Origin: Paraburkholderia sp. Ac-20340
Lineage (GTDB): Bacteria; Pseudomonadota; Gammaproteobacteria; Burkholderiales; Burkholderiaceae
Assembly (NCBI RefSeq): GCF_017104965.1
Contig: NZ_JAAGPR010000025.1
Location: 58,748-122,747, forward strand
Length of the DNA: 64,000 nt
Direction of reading: 5' to 3'
The position numbers and the translations under genes are program-made. Under the pieces are notes generated by a model. That model did no database searches. It saw only the letters and a program-made list of their open reading frames with translations, and was not told the origin of the DNA. This document shows, one piece after another, positions 1-7,638 of this stretch; the stretch's first letter is position 1; the number at the start of each line of letters is the position of its first letter.

Positions 1-699
1 CGTAATCACGCCAGGCAGAAAATGATAGTTCGTGAGTGCCGCCCCAACGCGTGGCCAGAAACCCGGCGCACATAGACCGCGATAAATCGTGGTCACAAGA
101 CCCACGCCGGGTTCGTCGAGCGTGCCCACGATCTGCCGCAGATACGACCGGTCGACGCGCACGTCGCTATCCGCGAAGCACAAAATATCGTGGCTGGCGT
201 GTTCGAGCATGTTGACGAGATTGGCGATCTTACGGTTCGGCCCATAAAGCCGGCCGTCCGCGACCACGGTGATTTTCGCTTCAGGATAACGCGCACGCAG
301 CGCTTCGACGCTCTTGAGCGCCGCGTCGTTCGCATCGTGCACGCCAAAGAGATACTCGATTTCTCCTTCGTAATCCTGATTGAAAAACGATGCAATGTGT
401 TCGCGCAATTCCCACTCGTCGCCATGCAGCGGCTTTACCAGCGTCACGCCGGGAAAGTGCTTCGGCACCTTGACGCTACGCGAAAAGAAGCGGCCAACCA
501 GGAAACTCGCCACCACCGTATAGACAATGCCGATCGAAGCCGCAGCGCCCAGCAGCGCAGCAATCGTGTCGAGGAATACATGCTCGACCTGAGGTGAGGC
601 CAGGTCCCCCAGCGCCGTGACCACCACAGCGCCGAGGAGGAAAACGAGTGCAAGCGCTCGTAGGTTCGCGGGAAAAATACCCTTGCGCGAGCCTTTCAT
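1..699 (-). CDS. hpnI: Hopanoid biosynthesis glycosyltransferase HpnI (C-terminus cut by window edge)
   Basis: This is a family 2 glycosyltransferase of the HpnI type. In hopanoid tailoring HpnI is known to add an N-acetylglucosamine to bacteriohopanetetrol-type side chains, at the inner membrane. The reading frame is open from ATG 699-697 to the window edge, giving the first 233 residues. Two hydrophobic stretches lie near residues 10-33 and 45-66, followed by a GT-A nucleotide-sugar region with KPLHGDEWELREHI and the acidic CFADSDVRVD motif. The start codon overlaps the hpnJ stop by one base, so the two genes are translationally coupled. The C-terminal part, with the remaining catalytic and membrane segments, lies outside the window. 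Confidence 0.85.
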   Translation of the reverse strand, partial: MKGSRKGIFPANLRALALVFLLGAVVVTALGDLASPQVEHVFLDTIAALLGAAASIGIVYTVVASFLVGRFFSRSVKVPKHFPGVTLVKPLHGDEWELREHIASFFNQDYEGEIEYLFGVHDANDAALKSVEALRARYPEAKITVVADGRLYGPNRKIANLVNMLEHASHDILCFADSDVRVDRSYLRQIVGTLDEPGVGLVTTIYRGLCAPGFWPRVGAALTNYHFLPGVIT

Positions 700-2120
700 C
701 ATGCCTCGTGCGCGCGCAGGAAGCGGAAGAACTCCACGCCTTCGCGCAGACGGCGTTTCATCATGTCCCAGCTCGTGAGCATTTCGCGCACGATTTCCCA
801 GATCTTCGACGGACGGAAATAGAACTGGCGATAAAACTGTTCGAGGTGGTGATAAATCTCCTCGCGCGACAGATGCGGATAACCGATCGCCGCCAGTTGC
901 ACGCCTTCCTTGCTCACCAGATTGATGACCTTGTTCTCTTCCATCCAGCCGTTTTCCACGGCCTGCTTATAGAGCGTCGTGCCCGGATACGGCGCAGCCA
1001 GGGAAACCTGAATCGTGTGCGGATTGATTTCCTTCGCGTACTCGATGGTCTTTTTAATCGTGTCCTGCGTCTCGCCCGGCAGACCCAGAATAAACGTGCC
1101 GTGAATCTTGATGCCAAGCTTCTTGCAATCGGCGCTAAAACGGCGGGCGAAATCCGTGCGTACGCCCTTCTTGATGTTCACGAGAATCTGGTCGTCGCCG
1201 GATTCGAAACCTACCAGCAGCAGACGCAGGCCGTTTTCCTTCATGACCTTGAGCGTCTTGTACGGCACGTTGGCTTTCGCATTGCACGACCACGTCATGC
1301 CGAGTTTGCCCAAGCCGATTGCAATCGCTTCGGCGCGCGGCAGATCGTCGGTGAAGGTGTCGTCGTCGAACATCAGCTCCTTGACTTCGGGCATGTTCTC
1401 GCGAATCCACTTCGCTTCCGCGATCACGTTCTCCACCGAACGCGTGCGATAACGATGCCCGCTGACCGTCTGCGGCCACAGGCAGAACGTGCAGCGCGAC
1501 TTGCAGCCACGGCCCGTATAGACCGATACATACGGGTAGTTCAGATAGCCGATAAAGTAATTGTCGATCTTCAGATCGCGCTTGTAGATCGGCGCGACGA
1601 ACGGCAATTCGTCCATGTTTTCGAGGATCGGACGCGCCTCGTTGTGCTCGATCGAGCCGTCTTTCGCGCGCCAGCTCAAGCCCTTGATTTCAGCAAACGG
1701 CTTGCCCTCGGCGATTTCCTTGCAGGTGAAATCGAATTCCTCGCGGCACACGAAATCGATTGCTTCGGTGGCCGTGAGCGAGTTGTGCGGATCGACCATC
1801 ACCTTCGCGCCCACCATGCCGACCAGCAGCGAAGGCTTGCGCTTTTTCAGGTCTTCGGCAAAGAGCGCATCGGTGGGAAACGACGGCGTGCTCGTGTGAA
1901 TGAAGACGAGGTCATAGTCCTGCGCGATCTTCAGCGTCTCTTCGACGCCGATGCCATCCGCGGGCGCATCGAGCACGCGGCTATCCGGCACGAGCGCCGC
2001 GGGCTGCGCGAGCCACGTGGGATACCAGAACGAGCGGATCTCGCGCTTCGCCTGATAGCGCGAACCCGCGCCACCGTCGAAGCCGTCATAGGACGGGGCC
2101 TGCAAAAACAGCGTTTTCAT
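699..2120 (-). CDS. hpnJ: Hopanoid biosynthesis radical SAM protein HpnJ
   Basis: The product is a 473-residue B12-binding-domain radical SAM enzyme. HpnJ is known to act late in hopanoid side-chain tailoring, in formation of the cyclitol ether head group from the glucosamine form. The N-terminus starts MKTLFLQAPSYDGFDGG, typical of the family. Residues 1-150 look like a cobalamin-binding-like domain, and the iron-sulfur cluster motif CxxxCxxC is seen at Cys206, Cys210 and Cys213. The open frame extends upstream to 2261, but the ATG at 2120 gives the family N-terminus. The next gene, hpnI, starts on the last base of the hpnJ stop. The order hpnJ-hpnI suggests one operon. Confidence 0.9.
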   Translation of the reverse strand: MKTLFLQAPSYDGFDGGAGSRYQAKREIRSFWYPTWLAQPAALVPDSRVLDAPADGIGVEETLKIAQDYDLVFIHTSTPSFPTDALFAEDLKKRKPSLLVGMVGAKVMVDPHNSLTATEAIDFVCREEFDFTCKEIAEGKPFAEIKGLSWRAKDGSIEHNEARPILENMDELPFVAPIYKRDLKIDNYFIGYLNYPYVSVYTGRGCKSRCTFCLWPQTVSGHRYRTRSVENVIAEAKWIRENMPEVKELMFDDDTFTDDLPRAEAIAIGLGKLGMTWSCNAKANVPYKTLKVMKENGLRLLLVGFESGDDQILVNIKKGVRTDFARRFSADCKKLGIKIHGTFILGLPGETQDTIKKTIEYAKEINPHTIQVSLAAPYPGTTLYKQAVENGWMEENKVINLVSKEGVQLAAIGYPHLSREEIYHHLEQFYRQFYFRPSKIWEIVREMLTSWDMMKRRLREGVEFFRFLRAHEA

Positions 2121-2422
2121 GTCGTCGATACTGCCGCGACAATGCGCGGACTTACGCCTAAAGGTGGGTTCCAGTTCGGACAGCCGCAGCGAAATCTTCC
2201 AGACGCGTTTCAATCCGCATGCAATCCACTTTCCATTAAGACCATGCGTTACAACAGACAACGGCCTTCTGGCGCTACAGCGTACGGATGCAGCCTGAAG
2301 AGAACCTTAGCTCCGCGGGCACAGCACGATTACCGTGCGTTACGACGTGCCCTTAACCCTCTAGTTTCATCGATGAATATGACAAACGCAGCAGCACAGG
2401 CTGCATGAAATCGCAGCCTTGT
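2121..2422. other. Intergenic region upstream of hpnJ
   Basis: About 300 bases with no credible gene. It should hold the promoter and leader of hpnJ-hpnI, which reads leftward. No clear hairpin with a T tract was found. An open frame on the plus strand across this stretch is part of a long antisense shadow of hpnJ. Confidence 0.5.
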
Positions 2423-2620
2423 TTACCAGCCCGGACCGGGATCATGGCAGGCCAGCAGACAGCCCAGCGCCGACACCGTGCCCACTACGCCAAAGCCCGC
2501 GCCCAGCGCGAGGTTTCCAAGCGTCGTCGAGCAACCCTGCAGCGACATGGCGAGCACGAGCGCGAGTCCCAGCATCGGGCGTCTAAGCCGATGCGGAATA
2601 AATGAAGATTCTTTTGACAT
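2423..2620 (-). CDS. Small predicted outer-membrane lipoprotein
   Basis: A 65-residue protein with a lipoprotein signal: basic N-terminus (PHRLRR), hydrophobic stretch MLGLALVLAMS and lipobox LQGC, with the lipidated Cys near residue 30. The mature part is short, glycine-rich and ends in GCLLACHDPGPGW, leaving two further cysteines that could form a disulfide. A strong ribosome site (GGAGACAGG) precedes the ATG. It is monocistronic between the hopanoid genes and the efflux operon. No named family was recognised, so the role is unknown. The signal peptide and ribosome site make a real gene likely. Confidence 0.75.
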   Translation of the reverse strand: MSKESSFIPHRLRRPMLGLALVLAMSLQGCSTTLGNLALGAGFGVVGTVSALGCLLACHDPGPGW

Positions 2621-2862
2621 GATCCTGTCTCCGTCCCAGACGACGCATTACTGACAAATAGGACAAGAGCATAGCGATCACGCGCGCGCGCGATGCCGCG
2701 AGCTACGCGCAGCAATTGGAAATCCTTACAAGCTATTTCACGCGACGATTTAGATGAGAAAAGTTGTCATTCAGCACCGGCAGGGATCGCGCCATCTACG
2801 ATGCATCGAATCGACAAATTAGCGCCTATAACGACGCTTGTAATACGCCAAAACCTTTCAAT

Positions 2863-2898
2863 TAACCAACGTTTCGAAATTAGCGCTCGAGTTGGTTA
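2863..2898. promoter_or_regulatory. Inverted repeat in front of the RND efflux operon
   Basis: TAACCAAC at 2863-2870 is mirrored by GTTGGTTA at 2891-2898 with 20 bases between. The arms lie about 80-115 bases upstream of the first possible start of the efflux operon. This could be an operator for a regulator encoded elsewhere, since no regulator gene adjoins the operon. It is a pattern only; binding is inferred. Confidence 0.35.
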
Positions 2899-2978
2899 GA
2901 CTGCAGGTCTCAGGCCTTTGCAATCCGGCGTGCGCGCCGGAATCGGGTGGCTGAACACAACAACCAAGAGATATCCGT

Positions 2979-3125
2979 ATGCGAACCGACGACAACCGGC
3001 ACGGCGCCTGCGCGGCCCGTCTGCTGCGCGCCCCTCACGGCACTGGCTGGCATCTGCATGCGCCGCATGCCGCCCAACGCGCTGCCATGCTCCGCTTCGT
3101 CGGCGACCTCGGGAGACTGGCATGA
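2979..3125 (+). CDS. Possible 48-residue leader peptide of the efflux operon
   Basis: A short open frame (MRTDDNRHGACAARLL... ending GDLGRLA) stops at TGA 3123-3125, which overlaps the ATG of the adaptor gene at 3122 in an ATGA junction. An AAGAG-like ribosome site lies upstream. The ATGA overlap is the same coupling seen at the later junctions of this operon, so it may be a translated leader. The composition (Arg, His, Ala) is also what a chance frame in GC-rich DNA gives. No family was recognised. Confidence 0.3.
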   Translation: MRTDDNRHGACAARLLRAPHGTGWHLHAPHAAQRAAMLRFVGDLGRLA

Positions 3126-4441
3126 GCGATACGCCCAACCGCCCGCCCGCAACGCCTGGCACCGCCATTCCGCCACCGACGCCTACACCGCCTGCCGCCC
3201 CCACGCCGCCGCGCAAACGCCGCACAGGCTTGATCGTGTTCGTGCTGATCCTGGTGGCGCTGATCGCCGCTGTGATTTTCCACGTGCTGCACGGCAAGAA
3301 ACCCGCGCGTGGTGCAGCGCCGCAAGTGGTGACGGTTGCGCCCGCGACACTCGGCTCGATGCCCGTCACGCTCGATGCGCTGGGCACAGTCACGCCGGTC
3401 GCCACGGTGACCGTGCTGCCGCAACTGAGCGGCTATCTCACTGAAGTCGCTTATCGCGAAGGCCAGGACGTCGTCAAAGGCCAGTTCCTCGCGCAGATCG
3501 ATCCGCGCCAGTACGAGATCAGCAAGGAGCAGGCCGAAGCGCAACTCGCGAAAGACCGCGCCTCGCTCGCGCAGGCACGCGCCGATCTCGAACGCTATAC
3601 GCAACTCAACGAAAAGAAGTCGATCGCCGAACAAACCTATAGCGACCAGAAGTTCCTCGTCGCCCAGGACGAAGCGGCGGTGAAATCCGATCTCGCCAGC
3701 ATCAAGCAATACGAACTCGACCTGATCTATTGCCACATCACCGCGCCGGTTTCGGGCCGCGTGGGTCTGCGCCTCGTCGATCCGGGCAATTACGTGACGG
3801 CCTCCAGTTCCACGGGCATCGCCGTGATCACGACGATGAAACCCACCACCGTGCAATTCACCGTGCCCCAGAATTCGCTGTCCGACGTGCTGCAACGCGT
3901 CAATGCCGGCGCAAAACTGCCGATCACGATCTTCAACAGCGAGAACACGAAACAGCTCGCCACCGGCACGCTCTACGCGATCAGCAACCAGATGGCGACC
4001 GCCACCGGCACGGTCACGCTGCGCGCGAGCGTCCCTAACGACGATGAAGCCCTCTTCCCCAACGAATTCGTCAACGTGCGGCTGCTGGTGGACACCTTGC
4101 AGAACGCCGTGCTCGTACCCACGCCCGCCGTCCAGTCGGGCGCGCCTGGCGACTATGTGTACCTCGTCAACGCCGATAACACCGTGTCGGTCCACAAGGT
4201 CACGCTCGGCCCGGGCGACGGGCAGCACACCGTCATCACAGCGGGCCTGAGCGCCGGCCAGCGCGTGGTGACCGACGGCCTCGACCGCCTCAACGACGGC
4301 ACCAAAATCCAGCCCTCGAACGGCAAGCCCGCGGCCGCCGCCGGCGCGAGCGCGGCGCGCAAGGGCAACGCCTCGCACGCACGCGCGGTCTCCGCGCCGC
4401 CCGCTGCGTCGGGCGCGTCCGCCGCCTCCCAGGCCTCCTGA
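3122..4441 (+). CDS. mdtA: RND efflux periplasmic adaptor, MdtA/MuxA family
   Basis: This is the membrane-fusion subunit linking the inner-membrane RND pumps to the outer-membrane channel. The 439-residue protein has a proline-rich cytoplasmic N-terminus, one transmembrane helix (about residues 38-58, LIVFVLILVALIAAVIF), the lipoyl half motif VLPQLSGYLTEVAYREGQDVVKG, an alpha-hairpin coiled coil, and the second lipoyl half ITAPVSGRVGLR. The C-terminus is an Ala/Ser-rich tail. ATG 3122 was chosen because GGGAG sits six bases upstream; the open frame reaches back to 2918 but reads as non-coding there. It heads a four-gene operon with the two pumps and the channel. Confidence 0.92.
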   Translation: MSDTPNRPPATPGTAIPPPTPTPPAAPTPPRKRRTGLIVFVLILVALIAAVIFHVLHGKKPARGAAPQVVTVAPATLGSMPVTLDALGTVTPVATVTVLPQLSGYLTEVAYREGQDVVKGQFLAQIDPRQYEISKEQAEAQLAKDRASLAQARADLERYTQLNEKKSIAEQTYSDQKFLVAQDEAAVKSDLASIKQYELDLIYCHITAPVSGRVGLRLVDPGNYVTASSSTGIAVITTMKPTTVQFTVPQNSLSDVLQRVNAGAKLPITIFNSENTKQLATGTLYAISNQMATATGTVTLRASVPNDDEALFPNEFVNVRLLVDTLQNAVLVPTPAVQSGAPGDYVYLVNADNTVSVHKVTLGPGDGQHTVITAGLSAGQRVVTDGLDRLNDGTKIQPSNGKPAAAAGASAARKGNASHARAVSAPPAASGASAASQAS

Positions 4442-4458
4442 CCCACGCCTGAGCGCCG

Positions 4459-7400
4459 ATGAATATCTCGCGTATTTTCATTCTGCGGCCTGTCGCGACA
4501 TCGTTGTTGATGATCGCGATGGTGCTGGTCGGTCTCGTGGCAATGAAGTTCCTGCCCGTGTCGTCGCTGCCCGCCGTCGATTACCCGACGATCCAGGTGC
4601 AGACCTTCTACCCCGGCGCAAGCCCGAGCGTCATGGCCACCACGGTGACCGCGCCGCTCGAAGTGCAGCTCGGCGAGATTCCGGGCCTGCAGCAGATGGT
4701 TTCGTATAGCTCCGAGGGCGCTTCGGTCATCACGCTGCAATTCGACCTCTCGCTCAACCTGGACGTGGCCGAGCAGAATGTGCAGCAGGCCATCAACGCC
4801 GCCAACAGCTTCCTGCCGAGCGGCCTGCCCGCGCCGCCCACCTACGCCAAGGTGAATCCCGCCGACCAGCCGATCCTCACACTCGCGGTCACATCGAAAT
4901 CGATGTCGCTCACGCAGTTGCAGGACGCGGCCAACAACCGCCTCGCCACCAAGATTTCCGAAGTGCCGGGCGTGGGTCTCGTGAGCACGGCGGGCGGCAA
5001 CGTGCCTGCGGTGCGCGTGGAAGCCGATCCGCAAAAGCTCGCGGCCTATGGCCTGAATCTCGACGATCTGCGCACGCTGCTCGCCAATGTGAACGTGAGC
5101 GCGCCAAAGGGCAATTTCGACGGCCCCGAGCTCGACTACACGATCAATTCCAACGACCAGATTTCCGATCCCAAGGACTACGAAGATACGGTTATCGCGT
5201 ATCAGAACGGCTCGCCGGTTTTCATGCGCGACGTCGCGCGCGTCTCCACGGCGGCGCAGGACGTCGAGCGCGGCGCCTGGTACAACAAGCAACCCGCGAT
5301 CGTGCTCAACGTGCAGCGCCAGCCGGGCGCAAACGTGATCGCCACGGTCAACCAGATCATGCGCGAGTTGCCGCAACTCGAAGCGACGCTGCCGGCCGGC
5401 ATGAAGGTCACCGTGGTGTCGAACAGCGTCGGCGTGATTCAGGCTTCGGTGCACGACGCCGCGTTCGAACTCGTGCTCGCCGTCGCGCTGGTAGTGGCGG
5501 TGATTTTCGTGTTCCTGCGCAACCTGCCCGCCACGATCATCCCGAGCATTTCCGTGCCGGTCTCGCTGGTCGGCACGCTGGCGATGATGTACGAACTCGG
5601 CTATTCCATCGACAACCTTTCGCTCATGGCGCTCATCATCGCCACGGGCTTCGTGGTGGACGACTCGATCGTGATGATCGAAAACGTCGTGCGTTATCTG
5701 GAAGAAGGCGAAAAGCCCTTGCAGGCAGCGCTAAAAGGCGCGGGACAAATCGGCTTCACGATTCTCTCGCTGACGATTTCACTGATTGCCGTGCTGATTC
5801 CGCTGCTCTTCATGGGCGGCGTGATCGGCCGGCTCTTCAGCGAATTCGCCGTCACGCTCGCAGTGACCATCGTGCTTTCCGCCGTGGTTTCGCTCACCGT
5901 CGTGCCGATGATGTGCGCGCGCATTCTGCGCGCCCAGGCCGAGCGCCACCCGAGCCGCTTCGAGCGTATCAGCGAAGGCCTGTTCGACAAGACGCTCAAC
6001 GCCTACGAACGCGGTCTGCGCTGGGTGCTCGATCATCAGACACTCACGCTGATCGTGTTCGTCGTGACCGTCGCGCTCACGGGACTGCTGTACGTGATCA
6101 TTCCCAAGGGTCTCTTCCCCGTGCAGGACGTGGGCGTGATCCAGGCGATCAGCGTGGCGGACAACTCCGTTTCGTATCAGGCGATGGTGCGCCGGCAATC
6201 CGCACTCGCGGAGGAAATCCTTAAGGACCCCGATGTGGTTTCGCTCACCTCTTACGTGGGCATCGACGGCATCAATAACACGCTCAATAACGGGCGCTTC
6301 CTGATCAACCTGAAACCGCACGACGACCGCTCCGAAAGCGCCGAGGAAATCGCGCGACGCATTCAGCAGTCGGTTTCGAAGGTGGCGGGCATCCGGCTTT
6401 ATCTGCAACCGGAGCAGGATCTGACGCTGGACACCACGGTTTCGCCGAATCAATACAACTTCGTGCTGCGCGGCCCGAATCAGGAAGCGTTCAATCAATA
6501 CGTGCCTGCGCTGATTGCGAAGATGAAGCAGATTCCGTCGATTGCCGATGTCACGAGCGACCTGAACACCGACGGTCTTTCCGTCAATGTGCAGGTGAAT
6601 CGCCAGCTCGCGGCGCGTTACGGCATCACCGCCGCGACCATCGACAACGCGCTTTACGACGCATTGGGCCAGCGCATTGTCTCGACCATCTTCCAGCAGT
6701 CGGATCAATACCGCGTGATTCTGGTGGCCAAACCCGAGTCTTTGCCCACGGTCGATTCGATCGGCGATATCTATCTGCCGAGCCAGACCGCGAGTTCAGG
6801 CCAGGTGCCGCTCAAGGGCATCGCGACGATCAACATCACGCGCTCGCCGCTGAGCATCAGCCACCTCGCGCAATTCCCCTCGGTGACGATCTCGTTCAAT
6901 CTCGCCGATGGCGCGTCGCTTTCCTCCGCCGTGCGCGACGTCCGCAAGGCCGAGGCCGACGTGAAACTGCCGCCGTCGATTACCTCGTCGTTCCAGGGCG
7001 CGGCGCAGGCATTCGAAGATTCACTCTCTTCCGAAGTCTATCTGCTGATCGCCGCGCTGGTGGCCGTTTATATCGTGCTGGGCGTGCTCTACGAGAGCTA
7101 CGTGCATCCGGTAACGATTCTTTCGACGCTGCCTTCGGCGGGCATTGGCGCGCTGCTGGCGCTGATGATCGCGGGTAAGGATCTGGACGTGATCGGCATT
7201 ATCGGTATCGTGCTGCTGATCGGCATCGTCAAGAAGAACGCCATCATGATGGTGGACTTCGCGCTCGAAGCCGAACGCGTGCATGGCAAGCCGCCGCGCG
7301 AAGCGATTTTCGAGGCCTCGCTGCTGCGCTTCCGTCCGATCCTGATGACCACGCTCGCGGCCATGCTCGGCGCACTGCCAATGCTGCTGGGCAGCGGCAC

Positions 7401-7638
7401 GGGTTCGGAATTGCGCCGCCCGCTGGGTCTGGCGATTATCGGCGGGCTCACGCTTTCGCAGATGCTCACGCTGTTCACCACGCCCGTGATCTATCTGTTC
7501 TTCGACCGCCTGGCGATTCGCTTTGGCCGCAAGCGCCAGCCTGAAGACGATGGCGATGTGGACGGTAGCAACGGCCCGGGCGAACCGGGCGGCCCGAACC
7601 CACCTCCGCGCACGCCCGCGCCCGAGGGTACGCCGTGA
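4459..7638 (+). CDS. mdtB: RND multidrug efflux pump subunit, MdtB/MuxB family
   Basis: A full-length (1059-residue) resistance-nodulation-division transporter. It uses the proton gradient to pump substrates from periplasm or inner membrane. The start MNISRIFILRPVATSLLMIAMVL is the hallmark of the MdtB type, and the charged transmembrane-4 segment GFVVDDSIVMIENVVRY carries the proton-relay aspartates. The last ~45 residues form a Pro/Gly/Asp-rich tail. It starts 17 bases after the adaptor and overlaps the next pump gene by four bases. In known MdtBC/MuxBC systems two different RND proteins build a mixed trimer; that is inferred here from order and family. Confidence 0.93.
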   Translation: MNISRIFILRPVATSLLMIAMVLVGLVAMKFLPVSSLPAVDYPTIQVQTFYPGASPSVMATTVTAPLEVQLGEIPGLQQMVSYSSEGASVITLQFDLSLNLDVAEQNVQQAINAANSFLPSGLPAPPTYAKVNPADQPILTLAVTSKSMSLTQLQDAANNRLATKISEVPGVGLVSTAGGNVPAVRVEADPQKLAAYGLNLDDLRTLLANVNVSAPKGNFDGPELDYTINSNDQISDPKDYEDTVIAYQNGSPVFMRDVARVSTAAQDVERGAWYNKQPAIVLNVQRQPGANVIATVNQIMRELPQLEATLPAGMKVTVVSNSVGVIQASVHDAAFELVLAVALVVAVIFVFLRNLPATIIPSISVPVSLVGTLAMMYELGYSIDNLSLMALIIATGFVVDDSIVMIENVVRYLEEGEKPLQAALKGAGQIGFTILSLTISLIAVLIPLLFMGGVIGRLFSEFAVTLAVTIVLSAVVSLTVVPMMCARILRAQAERHPSRFERISEGLFDKTLNAYERGLRWVLDHQTLTLIVFVVTVALTGLLYVIIPKGLFPVQDVGVIQAISVADNSVSYQAMVRRQSALAEEILKDPDVVSLTSYVGIDGINNTLNNGRFLINLKPHDDRSESAEEIARRIQQSVSKVAGIRLYLQPEQDLTLDTTVSPNQYNFVLRGPNQEAFNQYVPALIAKMKQIPSIADVTSDLNTDGLSVNVQVNRQLAARYGITAATIDNALYDALGQRIVSTIFQQSDQYRVILVAKPESLPTVDSIGDIYLPSQTASSGQVPLKGIATINITRSPLSISHLAQFPSVTISFNLADGASLSSAVRDVRKAEADVKLPPSITSSFQGAAQAFEDSLSSEVYLLIAALVAVYIVLGVLYESYVHPVTILSTLPSAGIGALLALMIAGKDLDVIGIIGIVLLIGIVKKNAIMMVDFALEAERVHGKPPREAIFEASLLRFRPILMTTLAAMLGALPMLLGSGTGSELRRPLGLAIIGGLTLSQMLTLFTTPVIYLFFDRLAIRFGRKRQPEDDGDVDGSNGPGEPGGPNPPPRTPAPEGTP

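Noticed and set aside
648..2408. A 586-residue plus-strand open frame opposite hpnJ
   Set aside because: It is an antisense shadow; hpnJ has the radical SAM cysteines and family N-terminus.
2693..2899. A 68-codon plus-strand frame before the efflux operon
   Set aside because: No ribosome site or family; it lies in an A+T-richer promoter-like region.
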